In this document: in pieces, positions 43,366-53,251 of the stretch
Layout: every line of letters begins with the position of its first letter
How positions within the stretch are numbered: the stretch's first letter is position 1
Assembly: GCF_000026185.1 (NCBI RefSeq)
Contig: NC_010694.1
Coordinates: 1-64,000, forward strand
DNA length: 64,000 nucleotides
Direction of reading: 5' to 3'
DNA from: Erwinia tasmaniensis Et1/99
Lineage (GTDB): Bacteria > Pseudomonadota > Gammaproteobacteria > Enterobacterales > Enterobacteriaceae
Program-made: the position numbers and the translations under genes
Notes under the pieces: model-generated
The model's input: only the letters and a program-made list of their open reading frames with translations
Told to the model about the DNA's origin: nothing
Databases searched by the model: none

Positions 43366-43472
43366 TCCGTCGCTTGAATCTCTGTCATGCCGACAGCGTC
43401 CAATCATATCAATCCTTTACTGATATCACTTCCGGGCCGTTTAAGCGCTGGCCACATGATCGCCAATCACCG

Positions 43473-44102
43473 TCAGGTCGGATTTTCGTCGGTTGATGGG
43501 GGAAGATCGCGATACCAGCTGTCCAGCTTCTGGCTCAGTTTGTCGACACCGATTTTCTTCAACGAAGAAAACAGCTCAACCTCTACCGTCCCCAGGAAAG
43601 TTTTCGCCTCTTCCCTTACTGCATTCAGCTGCGCCTTGCGCGCGCCGGAGGCCAGCTTATCGGCTTTGGTCAACAGCACCAGCACTTCTCTTCCGCTCTG
43701 TACCGCCCATAGGATCATTTGCCTGTCGAGCTCTTTCAACGGGTGGCGAATGTCCATCAGCACCACCAGCCCTTTAAGGCAGTGACGGTCGTGGAGATAT
43801 TCTGCCAGAGAACGCTGCCACTTCAGCTTCGTCTCCTCAGGAACTTCAGCATAGCCATAGCCCGGCAGGTCGACCAGACGATAGCCTTCAGCAACCTGAA
43901 ACAGGTTAATCAGCTGCGTGCGTCCAGGCGTTTTACTGGTGCGTGCAAGGCTTTTTTGGTTAGTCAGCGTATTGAGCGCGCTGGATTTACCCGCGTTCGA
44001 ACGCCCGGCAAAAGCCACCTCAATACCGGTATCGGCAGGCAGGTGGCGAATATCGGGGGCGCTGGTGACAAAATGAGTGAGGTGATAATTCCAGCCAGAC
44101 AA
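43473..44102 (-). CDS. engB: EngB (YihA), ribosome-biogenesis GTPase
   Basis: An essential small GTPase needed for 50S subunit assembly. The G1 loop is GRSNAGKS (residues 33-40), G2/G3 include [11 protein letters not shown] and [10 protein letters not shown], and G4 is TKAD. I chose a TTG start at 44102: it has GGAG eight bases upstream and gives a 209-residue product that aligns with the E. coli N-terminus from residue 1 ([12 protein letters not shown] against MTNLNYQQTHFV). A TTG further out at 44129 has no such support. It is convergent with spf. Confidence 0.94.
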   Translation of the reverse strand: MSGWNYHLTHFVTSAPDIRHLPADTGIEVAFAGRSNAGKSSALNTLTNQKSLARTSKTPGRTQLINLFQVAEGYRLVDLPGYGYAEVPEETKLKWQRSLAEYLHDRHCLKGLVVLMDIRHPLKELDRQMILWAVQSGREVLVLLTKADKLASGARKAQLNAVREEAKTFLGTVEVELFSSLKKIGVDKLSQKLDSWYRDLPPSTDENPT

Positions 44103-44321
44103 GGTAGATACTCCAGATAAAAAGGGCAATTGGCTCGATTATACCCTTTATGGCCGCAAAGCGCCCGGTAAGACGGCAGCCAGCATCAAGCTTGTAGGAT
44201 ATTGGCTATTCGTGCTGCCAGCACTTTCTGTAATTTACATTAACGATCCTTTATATTTCATTTATTTTCATGTATTTAAAAAAATACATAAAAAAACAGA
44301 GCAAAAAAAACGGTAACCCCG
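44103..44321. other. Region between engB and csrC
   Basis: Non-coding and AT-rich. It holds two short palindromes, TGTAATTTACA (44229-44239) and TGTATTT-N4-AAATACA (44271-44288). These could be protein sites controlling csrC, for example for UvrY (consensus TGTAAG-N6-CTTACA), but neither matches well enough to assign. Confidence 0.4.
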
Positions 44322-44349
44322 TTGTGAGACTGACAGGTTGGTTTATATT
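44322..44349 (+). promoter_or_regulatory. Predicted csrC promoter
   Basis: TTGTGA (44322-44327), 16-bp spacer and TATATT (44344-44349) put the RNA start near 44357. Confidence 0.5.
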
Positions 44350-44356
44350 TAAGCCC

Positions 44357-44591
44357 AGAAACAGGATATTTCACTTCAGGATGAAGCGCTCAGGGAGCAT
44401 CAGGAAGATCGCGGGTAGGGTTGGATATGTGTACAGGGTACGCGACAGGGATTAAGGACGTTGCCAGGTAGGGCGAGTAACGGCTAAGGCGAAGGAAAAC
44501 AGGGACGCTGAGTGCTAAAAGGATGCTGAAAGTGTAAGTCCTTCTGCGGAAGGAGCGAAAAAAGGCGACAGGATGACCTGCCGCCTTTTTT
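44357..44591 (+). ncRNA. csrC: CsrC regulatory RNA (CsrA antagonist)
   Basis: There is no ORF, but roughly ten AGGA, AGGGA or GGA motifs occur in ~235 nt (for example ACAGGAT at 44361, TCAGGAT, CAGGGAG, TCAGGAAG, AAGGACG, AAGGATG), the signature of RNAs that sequester CsrA. It ends in AAAAAAGGCG-A-CAGG, ATGA, CCTG-C-CGCC-TTTTTT (44558-44591), very like the E. coli csrC terminator, and it lies between engB and yihI exactly as csrC does in E. coli. The primary sequence of the body has diverged, so homology searches may miss it. The 5' end is approximate. Confidence 0.85.
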
Positions 44592-44659
44592 CTTGCTCTG
44601 CTTTCTGCTAGATTCCGCCGCAATTGTATACTGAATATAAAAGCCAGAGAGCAGACACT

Positions 44660-45202
44660 ATGAAGCAACCTGCACGCACGTCCCAAGTTAAGAAACCGGC
44701 AGCACGCGTGAAGCGCAAAACGCGTGAAGAGATTAATCAGGAAGCACGCGATCGCAAACGCGAAAAAAAGCACAGCGGCCATGCCTCAGGCAGTCGGGCT
44801 AACCCGGCCACGGTGAGCCAGAAGGGCGATAAGAGTCAGTCCGTCAAAGATCCGCGCATCGGCAGTAAGAAAGCGATTGCGCTGGGTACGGACGCGCCCG
44901 TCCGTCAACCCGCTAATCCGGTTAAGGCCGCTAAGCCAGCCGTTGAGAAAAAACCGCGTCTGACGCCGGAAGAAGAGCTGGCAAAGCTGGAAAATGATGA
45001 ACGTCTGGATGCCTTACTCGACCGCCTGGAAAATGGCGAGGCTCTCTCTGCTGAAGATCAGGCCTGGCTGGATCAGTCGCTGGATCGCATCGATGTGCTG
45101 ATGGAGCAGCTGGGCATTGCGTTGGACGATGATGCCGAAGACGAAAAAGCGGAAGAAGATATGTATCGGCTGCTGAAAGGCAGTCACCGAACGCCAGAAT
45201 AA
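44660..45202 (+). CDS. yihI: YihI, GTPase-activating protein for Der (EngA)
   Basis: A 180-residue protein that stimulates GTP hydrolysis by Der and so modulates 50S assembly. The N-terminal half is basic and low-complexity ([21 protein letters not shown], quoted in part; about 20-40). The C-terminal half is acidic with the conserved [21 protein letters not shown] (about 114-134) and a DDDAEDE tail. I chose the ATG at 44660 (MKQPART), which fits the family; an upstream start at 44624 lies close to the csrC terminator and adds 12 unconserved residues. Confidence 0.9.
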   Translation: MKQPARTSQVKKPAARVKRKTREEINQEARDRKREKKHSGHASGSRANPATVSQKGDKSQSVKDPRIGSKKAIALGTDAPVRQPANPVKAAKPAVEKKPRLTPEEELAKLENDERLDALLDRLENGEALSAEDQAWLDQSLDRIDVLMEQLGIALDDDAEDEKAEEDMYRLLKGSHRTPE

Positions 45203-45272
45203 TCCCATTGTTTTCTGCCGTTATTGAGGCGGCGTATTTGCGCGCTGCCTTATCTTTCTGTGGTATCTGAAA

Positions 45273-45434
45273 ATGATTTGGCCTGGATCAATTATTGCGC
45301 TAATTCTGCTGTTCTGGCTGGTAGGGTTGTTGGTTAAACTACAGCGGCTATCGCGGCTGAAAACCCAGCTGCGTGGCCGGATCGTCAGCCGGCAGCTTAC
45401 CGTTATGCGACGATCTGCACCACGACGCAGATAA
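45273..45434 (+). CDS. 53-residue putative small membrane protein
   Basis: The frame reads MIWPGSIIALILLFWLVGLLV (quoted residues 1-21 approximate a single membrane helix), then a strongly basic tail (KLQRLSRLKTQLRGR, ending RRSAPRRR). This is the pattern of a one-pass small inner-membrane protein with a cytoplasmic basic tail. It lies between yihI and hemN, 11 bp before the hemN ATG, so it could be co-translated. No clear SD is seen. I do not recognise a family; conservation in relatives would decide whether it is real. Confidence 0.4.
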   Translation: MIWPGSIIALILLFWLVGLLVKLQRLSRLKTQLRGRIVSRQLTVMRRSAPRRR

Positions 45435-45445
45435 GGTCAGCGAGC

Positions 45446-46819
45446 ATGCAGATTCAGGCGACAGAGTGGGATCTCCCACTTATCCAGAAATACAATATCT
45501 CCGGCCCACGTTACACTTCGTATCCGTCCGCGCTGGAATTCCATCAGGATTATGACGAGCAGGCTTTTTTACGGGCCGCTAAACGTTATCCCGAACGCCC
45601 GCTATCACTCTATCTGCATATCCCCTTCTGCCATCGTTTGTGCTATTTCTGCGGTTGTAATAAGCAGGTAACGCGTCACCAGCACAAGGCCGATGACTAC
45701 CTTGCCGCACTGATGCAGGAGGTTGCGGCCCGCGCCCGGTTATTTCAACGGCGTACCGTAAACCAAATACACTGGGGCGGCGGCACGCCCACTTTTCTCA
45801 ATAAGGGGCAAATCAGTCGGCTGATGGCCAGTCTGCGTCAGCATTTTCGCATAAGTGATACCGCCGAGATCTCGATAGAGGTTGATCCGCGAGAAATAGA
45901 GCTGGATGTGCTGGACCACCTGCGTGCTGAGGGATTTAACCGCCTGAGTATGGGCGTGCAGGATTTTAATAAGCAGGTGCAGGAAAAGGTGAACCGTGTG
46001 CAGGACGAAGAGGGGATCTTCGCTCTGATCGCTCGCGCACGTCAGCTGGGATTTGTTTCTACGAATATCGATCTGATTTATGGCTTGCCGACACAAACGC
46101 CGGAAAGTTTTGCGTTTACTTTGCAGAAAGTGGCGGAGCTGGCTCCTGACCGGCTTAGCGTCTTTAATTATGCCCATATGCCCGCGCTGTTCCCCGCCCA
46201 GCGCAAAATTCGTGAAGCAGAACTACCTGACGTGCAGCAGAAACTGACTATTTTACAGCAGACTATTGCTGCCCTGACGGCCCAGGGTTATCAGTTTATC
46301 GGTATGGATCACTTTGCCCGCCACGATGACGAACTGGCGGTCGCGCAGCGTGCGGGTGAACTGCATCGCAACTTTCAGGGATATACCACCCAGGGGCATT
46401 GCGATCTGCTGGGGATGGGCGTATCAGCGATAAGTATGCTGGGCGACAGCTATGCGCAGAATCACAAAGAACTTAAGGATTATTATGCACAAATACGCGG
46501 TGGCGATACGGCGCTGTGGCGCGGTTTACAGCTAACCGAAGATGACCGCCTGCGTGGTGACGTGATTAAGCGCCTGATATGCCAATTTTCTTTGTCATTC
46601 GAAAGCATTGAAGCGCGTTGGGGGATCCACTTCCGGGACTACTTTGCGCAGGATTTGGCCCTGCTTCAGCCGCTTATAGCCGACGGGCTGGTGGAATGCC
46701 ACGATAATGCGCTTGTCGTCACCGCTAAGGGACGATTGCTTATCCGTAATGTCTGCATGTGTTTCGATAGCTACCTGCGTCAGAAAGCCTCAGGCGCACG
46801 ATTTTCAAGGGTCATTTAA
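45446..46819 (+). CDS. hemN: HemN, oxygen-independent coproporphyrinogen III oxidase
   Basis: A radical-SAM enzyme of 457 residues that converts coproporphyrinogen III to protoporphyrinogen IX under low oxygen. The [4Fe-4S] motif is C62-x3-C66-x2-C69 in PFCHRLCYFCGC, followed by the glycine-rich WGGGTPTFL (about 110-118). The N-terminal 'trip-wire' region RYTSYPSALEF is present, which distinguishes true HemN from HemW. The SD AAGG lies upstream of the ATG. It is convergent with glnG across a symmetrical terminator. Confidence 0.95.
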   Translation: MQIQATEWDLPLIQKYNISGPRYTSYPSALEFHQDYDEQAFLRAAKRYPERPLSLYLHIPFCHRLCYFCGCNKQVTRHQHKADDYLAALMQEVAARARLFQRRTVNQIHWGGGTPTFLNKGQISRLMASLRQHFRISDTAEISIEVDPREIELDVLDHLRAEGFNRLSMGVQDFNKQVQEKVNRVQDEEGIFALIARARQLGFVSTNIDLIYGLPTQTPESFAFTLQKVAELAPDRLSVFNYAHMPALFPAQRKIREAELPDVQQKLTILQQTIAALTAQGYQFIGMDHFARHDDELAVAQRAGELHRNFQGYTTQGHCDLLGMGVSAISMLGDSYAQNHKELKDYYAQIRGGDTALWRGLQLTEDDRLRGDVIKRLICQFSLSFESIEARWGIHFRDYFAQDLALLQPLIADGLVECHDNALVVTAKGRLLIRNVCMCFDSYLRQKASGARFSRVI

Positions 46820-46822
46820 ATA

Positions 46823-46860
46823 AACAGGCGGCATCGGTCGGGATTGCCGTGCCGCCTGTT
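46823..46860. terminator. Bidirectional hairpin between hemN and glnG
   Basis: A perfect 11-bp inverted repeat AACAGGCGGCA / TGCCGCCTGTT with a 16-base loop lies 3 bp after the hemN stop and 17 bp before the glnG stop. Symmetry suggests it serves both convergent operons. Confidence 0.7.
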
Positions 46861-46877
46861 CATCGTGCAAAAGGGAA

Positions 46878-48287
46878 CTACTCCATTCCCAGCTCTTTTA
46901 ATTTGCGCGTCAGGGTATTACGTCCCCAGCCCAGCAGCCGTGCCGCTTCCTGCTTATGGCCCTGAGTATGACGCAGCGCGGTGGTGAGCAGCGTACGCTC
47001 CATTTCCGGCTGCGCTTCAGACAGCAGGTTTTGATGACCGGAACGCAACGCGCGATCGGCCCACTGCGCCAATAGCGTGGCCCAGCTGTCCGGTAGAGAC
47101 TGCCCCGGACTTTCGGGCGTTGCGGTTTCGAACAGCTCCGGCGGCAGATCCTGGATCAGCACTTCCTGACCGGCAGCCATCACCGTTAGCCAGCGACAGG
47201 TGTTTTCCAGCTGACGTACGTTGCCGGACCAGTGCAGGCGCGTCAGGGCGTTTTCGGTCTCCGGATGCAGAATTTTGGCTTCTACCCCCAGCTCACGCGC
47301 GGCAACCTGTAGGAAATACCGTGCCAGTCGCGGAATATCTTCCCGGCGTTCGCGCAGCGGCGGCAGATGCACGCGGATCACGTTCAGGCGGTGGAATAAA
47401 TCCTCGCGGAATTTCCCCTCCTGCACGCGTAGCTCCAGATTCTGATGGGTCGCAGCGATAATACGCACATCCACTTTTACCGGAGCATAGCCGCCTACCC
47501 GATAGAACTGCCCGTCGGCCAAAACGCGCAGCAGACGGGTCTGAACGTCCAGCGGCATATCGCCAATTTCATCGAGGAACAGCGTTCCGCCGTCGGCCTG
47601 TTCAAAACGGCCCTGGCGGATCTGATTTGCCCCGGTAAACGCCCCTTTTTCGTGACCAAACAGCTCTGACTCGATCAAATCCTTCGGGATGGCGGCCATA
47701 TTTAGCGCGATAAAGGGCGCTTTGGCTCGCGGACTGTGACGATGCAGGGCATGGGCAACCAGCTCTTTACCGGTGCCGGATTCGCCATTGATCAGCACGC
47801 TAATGGAAGATCGTGACAGTCTTCCGATAATGCGGAACACATCCTGCATCGCCGGGGCTTCCCCGATGATATCGGTTGTTGGGCCGCTCACGGGTTGGTT
47901 ACGCGGCTGCTGCTGCTCCTGATAGTGGCTGATGGCTCTTTCCACCAGTGCCACCGCTTCATCAATATCAAAGGGTTTTGGCAGATAATCAAAAGCACCC
48001 TGTTGATAAGCGCTGACCGCCGCGTCGAGGTCGGAATGCGCGGTCATGATAATCACCGGCAGCATGGGGTGGCGTTGTTTGATCTGTTTCAGCAGCGCCA
48101 GCCCATCCATGCCGGGCATGCGAATATCTGACAGTAATACGTCCGGGGTCTTTGTCGTCAGGGCTTCCAGCACCTCGTTCGCGCTCTCAAACGTCACGCA
48201 CTGTAAACCGGCTCCAGTGAGCGCTCGTTCAAGCACCCAGCGGATGGAGCTATCGTCATCGACGATCCAAACTATCCCTCGTTGCAT
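46878..48287 (-). CDS. glnG: NtrC (GlnG), nitrogen response regulator
   Basis: A 469-residue sigma-54 activator with three domains. The receiver domain has phospho-acceptor D54 in LLSDIRMPGMDG. The central AAA+ domain has Walker A GESGTGKE (about 169-176) and the sigma-54-contact loop GAFTGA (about 216-221). The C-terminal Fis-type helix-turn-helix includes EAARLLGWGRNTLTRKLKEL. The length equals E. coli NtrC. It is last in glnA-glnL-glnG, 7 bp after glnL. Its binding sites are visible at 49370 and 51171-51238. Confidence 0.96.
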   Translation of the reverse strand: MQRGIVWIVDDDSSIRWVLERALTGAGLQCVTFESANEVLEALTTKTPDVLLSDIRMPGMDGLALLKQIKQRHPMLPVIIMTAHSDLDAAVSAYQQGAFDYLPKPFDIDEAVALVERAISHYQEQQQPRNQPVSGPTTDIIGEAPAMQDVFRIIGRLSRSSISVLINGESGTGKELVAHALHRHSPRAKAPFIALNMAAIPKDLIESELFGHEKGAFTGANQIRQGRFEQADGGTLFLDEIGDMPLDVQTRLLRVLADGQFYRVGGYAPVKVDVRIIAATHQNLELRVQEGKFREDLFHRLNVIRVHLPPLRERREDIPRLARYFLQVAARELGVEAKILHPETENALTRLHWSGNVRQLENTCRWLTVMAAGQEVLIQDLPPELFETATPESPGQSLPDSWATLLAQWADRALRSGHQNLLSEAQPEMERTLLTTALRHTQGHKQEAARLLGWGRNTLTRKLKELGME

Positions 48288-48294
48288 AGAAACC

Positions 48295-49344
48295 TCACTG
48301 GCGAATAGGCAAATAAACCGAAAATTCCGTGTGTCCGGGCCAACTGTTGAACTCTATTTTTCCCGAGTGCTGATCGATCAGGCTGCGGGCAATGGACAGC
48401 CCTAATCCCGTTCCCCCTTCGCGACCGCTCACCATTGGATAGAACAACGTATCCTGTAACTGCGCCGGAATGCCGGGGCCGTCATCTTCAATATCGATGC
48501 GCGCCACCAGACGATAGCGCGTGCCGTGCAGCGTCAGCTGGAACGCAGTACGGGTGCGTAACGTGATGGTGCCGCCTTGTTCACCTAACGCCTGTAGCGC
48601 ATTACGTACGATGTTCAGCAGGACCTGTTCGATTTGATCCGGGTCATGAGGAAGTTCCGGCAGACTGGGATCATAATCACGGATCAGTGACACATTACCG
48701 GGTAGCTCCATCGAAACCAGGTTCACCACGCGTTCGGCAACCTGATGAATACTTTGAGTAATATGCATTCCCGGCTGCTGCGGTCCCAGCAGACGGTCGA
48801 CCAGATTACGCAGTCGGTCTGCCTGTTCAATGATGACTTTGGTATATTCGGTCAGGGCCGGATCGGGCAGCGCCTTGGCTAACAGCTGCGCCGCGCCGCG
48901 TAGCCCGCCCAGCGGGTTCTTAATTTCATGCGCCAGACCGCGCACTAAGTCACGGGCCGCCACCTGCTGCGCATGCTGCAACTGTTCCTGGCTCAACCGA
49001 CGCTGATTATCCATCGGTGCCATTTCCAGCAAAATCAATCCTTCGGGTAGACGTTGGGCGGTGAGCGACATGATATGCGCGCGACTGTCGACCACCAGAG
49101 TCACTTCGCTGTCGGTAAAGCCCTGTCCGGCGTCCAGACTTTCGAGCATCACCTCAATATTCAGAGAAAAATAGCCCATCAGTTCCGGCAGTGGCGTACC
49201 AAACAACTTGCGGGAACTCTGCGCCAGCAACTGTTGTGCGGCGGGGTTGGCGTAATGCACCACCAAATCACCGTCGACCAACAGAATACTGTTGATCAGA
49301 GAGTTGAGAATCTGCCCAGCATCGGGCAGCGTGCCAGTTGCCAT
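48295..49344 (-). CDS. glnL: NtrB (GlnL), nitrogen sensor histidine kinase/phosphatase
   Basis: A 349-residue cytoplasmic kinase that phosphorylates NtrC under nitrogen limitation and dephosphorylates it when bound by PII. An N-terminal PAS domain (about 8-115) precedes the H-box with H139 in [12 protein letters not shown]; the N box is [10 protein letters not shown] and the G boxes DDGPGIP and GTGLGLS. I chose the ATG at 49344 ([10 protein letters not shown]), which matches the family start and length exactly and has AGGAG upstream. The longer frame to 49377 overlaps the promoter. Confidence 0.95.
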   Translation of the reverse strand: MATGTLPDAGQILNSLINSILLVDGDLVVHYANPAAQQLLAQSSRKLFGTPLPELMGYFSLNIEVMLESLDAGQGFTDSEVTLVVDSRAHIMSLTAQRLPEGLILLEMAPMDNQRRLSQEQLQHAQQVAARDLVRGLAHEIKNPLGGLRGAAQLLAKALPDPALTEYTKVIIEQADRLRNLVDRLLGPQQPGMHITQSIHQVAERVVNLVSMELPGNVSLIRDYDPSLPELPHDPDQIEQVLLNIVRNALQALGEQGGTITLRTRTAFQLTLHGTRYRLVARIDIEDDGPGIPAQLQDTLFYPMVSGREGGTGLGLSIARSLIDQHSGKIEFNSWPGHTEFSVYLPIRQ

Positions 49345-49369
49345 ACAGCATTCTCCTGAGTCATTCTTG

Positions 49370-49391
49370 TGCACCAACTTAGTGCATTATA
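49370..49391 (-). promoter_or_regulatory. glnL promoter with overlapping NtrC operator
   Basis: On the minus strand TATAAT (49391-49386) runs directly into TGCACTAAGTTGGTGCA (49386-49370), a near-perfect NtrC dyad. The site covers the expected start point, so NtrC should repress this internal promoter, as known for E. coli glnLp. The -35 region is poor. Confidence 0.8.
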
Positions 49392-49437
49392 GCCATATCA
49401 CCTGAAAATCGTCCTGTTGAACGATAAATTCGCGGAG

Positions 49438-49462
49438 AAAAAAGCCCATCCGAAGATGGGCT
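49438..49462 (-). terminator. Terminator of glnA
   Basis: On the minus strand AGCCCATC, loop TTCG, GATGGGCT is followed by six T, 78 bp after the glnA stop. It would end most glnA transcripts before glnLG. A 3'-UTR-derived RNA (GlnZ type, known in E. coli/Salmonella) could use this end, but I cannot confirm that here. Confidence 0.9.
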
Positions 49463-49539
49463 GAAAGTTTCCACGGCAACAAATATCCGACGTACCTCAT
49501 TCCACAGTTGCGAGATGACATATCGCCGGATAACAAAAA

Positions 49540-50949
49540 TTAAACGCTGTAGTACAGTTCGAACTCAACCGGGTGTGGCGTCATGCGCACGCGCTCCATC
49601 TCCGCTTTACGCAGCTCAATATAAGCTTCGATAGCGTCGTCGGTGAATACGCCACCGCGCGTCAGGAACTCGCGGTCTTCGTTCAGAGCGGCCAGGGCTT
49701 CGTCCAGAGAGCCCGCAACTTTCGGGATCTCCGCTTCTTCTTCCGGCGGCAGGTCGTACAGGTTTTTATCCATCGCATCGCCAGGATGGATCTTGTTGAT
49801 GATGCCGTCCAGGCCAGCCATCAGCAGCGCAGCGAAGCACAGGTACGGGTTTGCCGCCGGGTCAGGGAAGCGCGCCTCAATACGACGTGCTTTCGGACTG
49901 GCAACCACCGGGATACGGATAGAAGCAGAACGGTTACGCGCAGAGTAAGCCAGCATGACCGGCGCTTCGTAGCCCGGCACCAGGCGCTTGTAAGAGTTAG
50001 TGGTCGGGTTGGCCAGCGCATTGATGGCTTTGGCGTGTTTGATAACACCACCGATGTAGAACAGGGCCATTTCAGACAGGCCGCCGTATTTGTCGCCGGC
50101 AAACAGGTTAGTACCGCCTTTAGACAGAGACATATGGCAGTGCATACCGGAGCCGTTATCACCGAACATCGGCTTAGGCATAAAGGTTGCGGTTTTGCCG
50201 TAGGCATGAGCAACGTTGTGAACGACGTATTTGTAGATCTGAATTTCGTCAGCTTTTTTGGTCATGGTGTTGAAGCGGGTTGCCACTTCATTTTGACCCG
50301 CAGTGGCCACTTCGTGGTGGTGAGCTTCAACTACCAGGCCCATCTGTTCCATCGTCAGACACATAGCAGAACGGATGTCCTGTGATGAGTCGACCGGAGG
50401 AACCGGGAAGTAACCGCCTTTCAGGCCCGGACGGTGGCCTTTGTTACCGCCTTCATATTCTTTACCCGTGTTCCAGCAGGCTTCGATATCATCGATAGCA
50501 ACGTGGGAGCCGGAAGTGCTGCTGCCGAAACGGATATCATCGAACAGGAAGAACTCCGGCTCGGGTCCAAACAGCACGGTGTCAGCGATGCCGGAAGAAC
50601 GCAGGAAATCTTCAGCGCGTTTGGCGATGGAGCGTGGGTCACGGTCGTAGCCCTGCATGGTGCCCGGCTCAAGGATGTCACAACGAATGATCAGAGTGGT
50701 GTCTTCGAAGAAGGGATCGAGGACGGCGGTCGTGGCATCCGGCATCAGAACCATGTCGGATTCGTTAATACCTTTCCAGCCACCAATTGAGGAGCCGTCA
50801 AACATCTTGCCTTCTTCGAAGAAGTCAGCGTTAACCTGGTGAGCGGGGATAGTCACGTGCTGCTCTTTACCTTTGGTATCGGTAAAACGCAGGTCAACAA
50901 ATTTGACTTCGTGCTCGTTCATCATCGACAGAACGTGTTCAGCTGACAT
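49540..50949 (-). CDS. glnA: Glutamine synthetase GlnA (type I-beta)
   Basis: A dodecameric enzyme making glutamine from glutamate, NH3 and ATP, the main ammonia-assimilation step in nitrogen limitation. At 469 residues it is the E. coli length. Visible motifs: the metal/glutamate-binding FDGSSIGGW (about 50-58), the ATP-binding [12 protein letters not shown] (about 261-272) and the adenylylation tyrosine Y398 in [10 protein letters not shown], so activity is under GlnE control. The ATG at 50949 has TTAACTCTCCTGG on the plus strand (CCAGGAGAG on the minus strand) as ribosome binding site. It is transcribed from the sigma-54 promoter at 51099-51115. Confidence 0.97.
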   Translation of the reverse strand: MSAEHVLSMMNEHEVKFVDLRFTDTKGKEQHVTIPAHQVNADFFEEGKMFDGSSIGGWKGINESDMVLMPDATTAVLDPFFEDTTLIIRCDILEPGTMQGYDRDPRSIAKRAEDFLRSSGIADTVLFGPEPEFFLFDDIRFGSSTSGSHVAIDDIEACWNTGKEYEGGNKGHRPGLKGGYFPVPPVDSSQDIRSAMCLTMEQMGLVVEAHHHEVATAGQNEVATRFNTMTKKADEIQIYKYVVHNVAHAYGKTATFMPKPMFGDNGSGMHCHMSLSKGGTNLFAGDKYGGLSEMALFYIGGVIKHAKAINALANPTTNSYKRLVPGYEAPVMLAYSARNRSASIRIPVVASPKARRIEARFPDPAANPYLCFAALLMAGLDGIINKIHPGDAMDKNLYDLPPEEEAEIPKVAGSLDEALAALNEDREFLTRGGVFTDDAIEAYIELRKAEMERVRMTPHPVEFELYYSV

Positions 50950-51098
50950 ACTTAACTCTCCTGGATTTTGTCATTGTCGTCGTGGTGAGAGAACTTTCAC
51001 GGTGCGCTTTGCATTTCGCCGCGCTAATTCCGATAATAAAGATCTCTGACAAGCTCACAACCGGGTGGAAAATGGCATTTTTCGCTTGATAGAGTATT

Positions 51099-51115
51099 TG
51101 CGAAATCTATGCCAA
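51099..51115 (-). promoter_or_regulatory. glnAp2, sigma-54 promoter
   Basis: On the minus strand TTGGCATAGATTTCGCA has the -24 GG and -12 GC elements at the standard spacing and differs little from E. coli glnAp2. The predicted start is near 51089, giving a ~140-nt leader. Confidence 0.9.
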
Positions 51116-51170
51116 CTTTTTTTATTTTACGCAAAAGGCGCTATGATGCGCCCTCTCGTCAAACGGGGAA

Positions 51171-51238
51171 TGCACCACGATGGAAGTCGCGCACCATCAT
51201 GGTGCTATTGAGTGGGAAGTGGTCACCATTTTGGTGCA
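51171..51238. promoter_or_regulatory. NtrC enhancer array of glnA
   Basis: Two strong dyads are present: GCACCATCATGGTGC (51191-51205, a perfect palindrome) and TCACCATTTTGGTGCA (51223-51238). Their centres lie about 109 and 142 bp upstream of the predicted glnAp2 start, matching the -108/-140 enhancer of E. coli glnA. A weaker site, TGCACCACGATGGAAG, is at 51171-51186. Confidence 0.88.
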
Positions 51239-51250
51239 ATACATCGTCAC

Positions 51251-51267
51251 AGTGCAATCTTTGCACT
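51251..51267. promoter_or_regulatory. Additional palindrome AGTGCAA-TCT-TTGCACT
   Basis: A perfect 7+3+7 dyad lies next to the NtrC enhancer on the typA side. It contains NtrC-like half-sites (TGCACT / AGTGCA) but in the opposite spacing, so the binding protein is unclear. It is 119 bp before the typA start. Confidence 0.5.
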
Positions 51268-51385
51268 GAAAATGGGTCCAAAAAACATCCGGACAGTTAT
51301 CTTTCTACGAAATCTGTGAACTTGTTCAGTCCTTCGATTAATCCGTGTACAATAGCGCGCTATTTCTAATGCCTGAGGCAAAGCT

Positions 51386-53209
51386 GTGATCGAAAATTTG
51401 CGTAACATCGCCATTATTGCCCACGTTGACCATGGTAAAACTACCCTGGTTGATAAGTTGCTGCAGCAGTCCGGGACCTTTGATGCCCGCACCGAAGCAA
51501 CCGAACGCGTAATGGACTCCAACGATTTGGAGAAAGAGCGTGGGATTACCATCCTCGCAAAAAACACCGCCATTAAATGGAATGACTATCGCATCAACAT
51601 CGTTGATACCCCAGGACACGCCGACTTCGGCGGTGAGGTAGAGCGTGTGATGTCAATGGTCGACTCGGTGCTGCTGGTTGTGGATGCAATGGATGGTCCG
51701 ATGCCGCAAACCCGTTTCGTGACCAAAAAAGCGTTTGCTAATGGTCTGAAGCCGATCGTGGTCATTAACAAAGTTGACCGTCCGGGCGCGCGTCCTGACT
51801 GGGTTGTAGACCAGGTATTTGACCTGTTCGTTAACCTGGACGCCACCGACGAGCAGCTCGACTTCCCTGTGATCTACGCCTCTGCCCTGAACGGCATCGC
51901 CGGTCTGGACCACAGCGATATGGCGGAAGACATGACTCCGCTGTATGAAGCGATCGTCAAACATGTGTCGCCACCACAGGTTGAGATGGAAGCACCTTTC
52001 CAAATGCAGATTTCTCAGCTGGATTACAACAACTACGTGGGTGTTATCGGTATCGGCCGCATCAAGCGCGGTAAAGTGAAGCCTAACCAGCAGATCACTA
52101 TCGTCGACAGCGAAGGCAAAACCCGTAACGGTAAAGTCGGTAAAGTTCTGACCCACCTGGGCCTGGAGCGTATCGAAGCGACCGAAGCGGAAGCCGGCGA
52201 TATCATCGCAATTACCGGTCTGGGCGAACTGAACATCTCTGACACCATCTGCGATCCGCAGAACGTGGAAGCGCTGCCGGCACTGAGCGTTGATGAACCT
52301 ACCGTAACCATGTACTTCAACGTCAACACCTCTCCGTTCTGCGGTAAAGAAGGTAAGTTTGTGACCTCGCGTCAGATCCTGGACCGTCTGAACAAAGAGC
52401 TGGTGCACAACGTGGCGCTGCGCGTTGAAGAAACCGAAGACTCCGATGCGTTCCGCGTATCTGGTCGTGGTGAACTTCACCTGTCGGTTCTGATTGAAAA
52501 CATGCGTCGTGAAGGCTTCGAACTCGCCGTTTCACGTCCTAAGGTTATCAACCGTAAAATCGATGGCCGCATGCAGGAGCCATTCGAGAACGTGACGCTG
52601 GACATCGAAGAGCAGCACCAGGGTTCCGTGATGCAGGCAATGGGCGAGCGTAAGGGTGATGTGAAAGACATGATCCCAGACGGCAAAGGCCGTATTCGTC
52701 TTGACTACCTGATCCCGGCGCGTGGCCTGATTGGCTTCCGTACCGAGTTCATGACCATGACGTCTGGTACCGGTCTGCTGTACTCCACGTTCAGCCACTA
52801 TGACGACGTGCGCGCGGGTGAAATCGGCCAGCGCCAGAACGGCGTACTGATCTCTAACGGCCAGGGTAAAGCGGTTGCTTTCGCCCTGTTCAGCCTGCAG
52901 GATCGCGGTAAGCTGTTCCTCGGCCACGGTGCGGAAGTGTATGAAGGCCAGATTATCGGTATTCACTCACGTTCTAACGACCTGACGGTCAACTGCCTGA
53001 CCGGTAAAAAGCTGACCAACATGCGTGCTTCCGGTACTGACGAAGCCACCACGCTGGTTCCGGCCATCAAAATGTCTCTGGAGCAGGCTCTGGAATTCAT
53101 CGATGATGACGAACTGGTTGAAGTGACGCCACAGTCGGTGCGTATTCGTAAACGTCACCTGACGGAAAACGATCGTAAGCGCGCCAGCCGCGGTCCTAAA
53201 GAAGCTTAA
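51386..53209 (+). CDS. typA: TypA (BipA), ribosome-binding GTPase
   Basis: A translational GTPase of 607 residues acting in 50S assembly and stress or cold adaptation. The G domain carries [10 protein letters not shown] (about 11-20), DTPGHADF (about 73-80) and NKVD (about 127-130). Domains II, III and V resemble EF-G, and the C-terminal domain is specific to BipA ([17 protein letters not shown]). The start is GTG at 51386, which aligns with [20 protein letters not shown] of E. coli. It is divergent from glnA. Confidence 0.95.
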   Translation: MIENLRNIAIIAHVDHGKTTLVDKLLQQSGTFDARTEATERVMDSNDLEKERGITILAKNTAIKWNDYRINIVDTPGHADFGGEVERVMSMVDSVLLVVDAMDGPMPQTRFVTKKAFANGLKPIVVINKVDRPGARPDWVVDQVFDLFVNLDATDEQLDFPVIYASALNGIAGLDHSDMAEDMTPLYEAIVKHVSPPQVEMEAPFQMQISQLDYNNYVGVIGIGRIKRGKVKPNQQITIVDSEGKTRNGKVGKVLTHLGLERIEATEAEAGDIIAITGLGELNISDTICDPQNVEALPALSVDEPTVTMYFNVNTSPFCGKEGKFVTSRQILDRLNKELVHNVALRVEETEDSDAFRVSGRGELHLSVLIENMRREGFELAVSRPKVINRKIDGRMQEPFENVTLDIEEQHQGSVMQAMGERKGDVKDMIPDGKGRIRLDYLIPARGLIGFRTEFMTMTSGTGLLYSTFSHYDDVRAGEIGQRQNGVLISNGQGKAVAFALFSLQDRGKLFLGHGAEVYEGQIIGIHSRSNDLTVNCLTGKKLTNMRASGTDEATTLVPAIKMSLEQALEFIDDDELVEVTPQSVRIRKRHLTENDRKRASRGPKEA

Positions 53210-53251
53210 CCCGGCCGTACCCATCGCTTTCAGGGCGGGCAAGGCGACACC

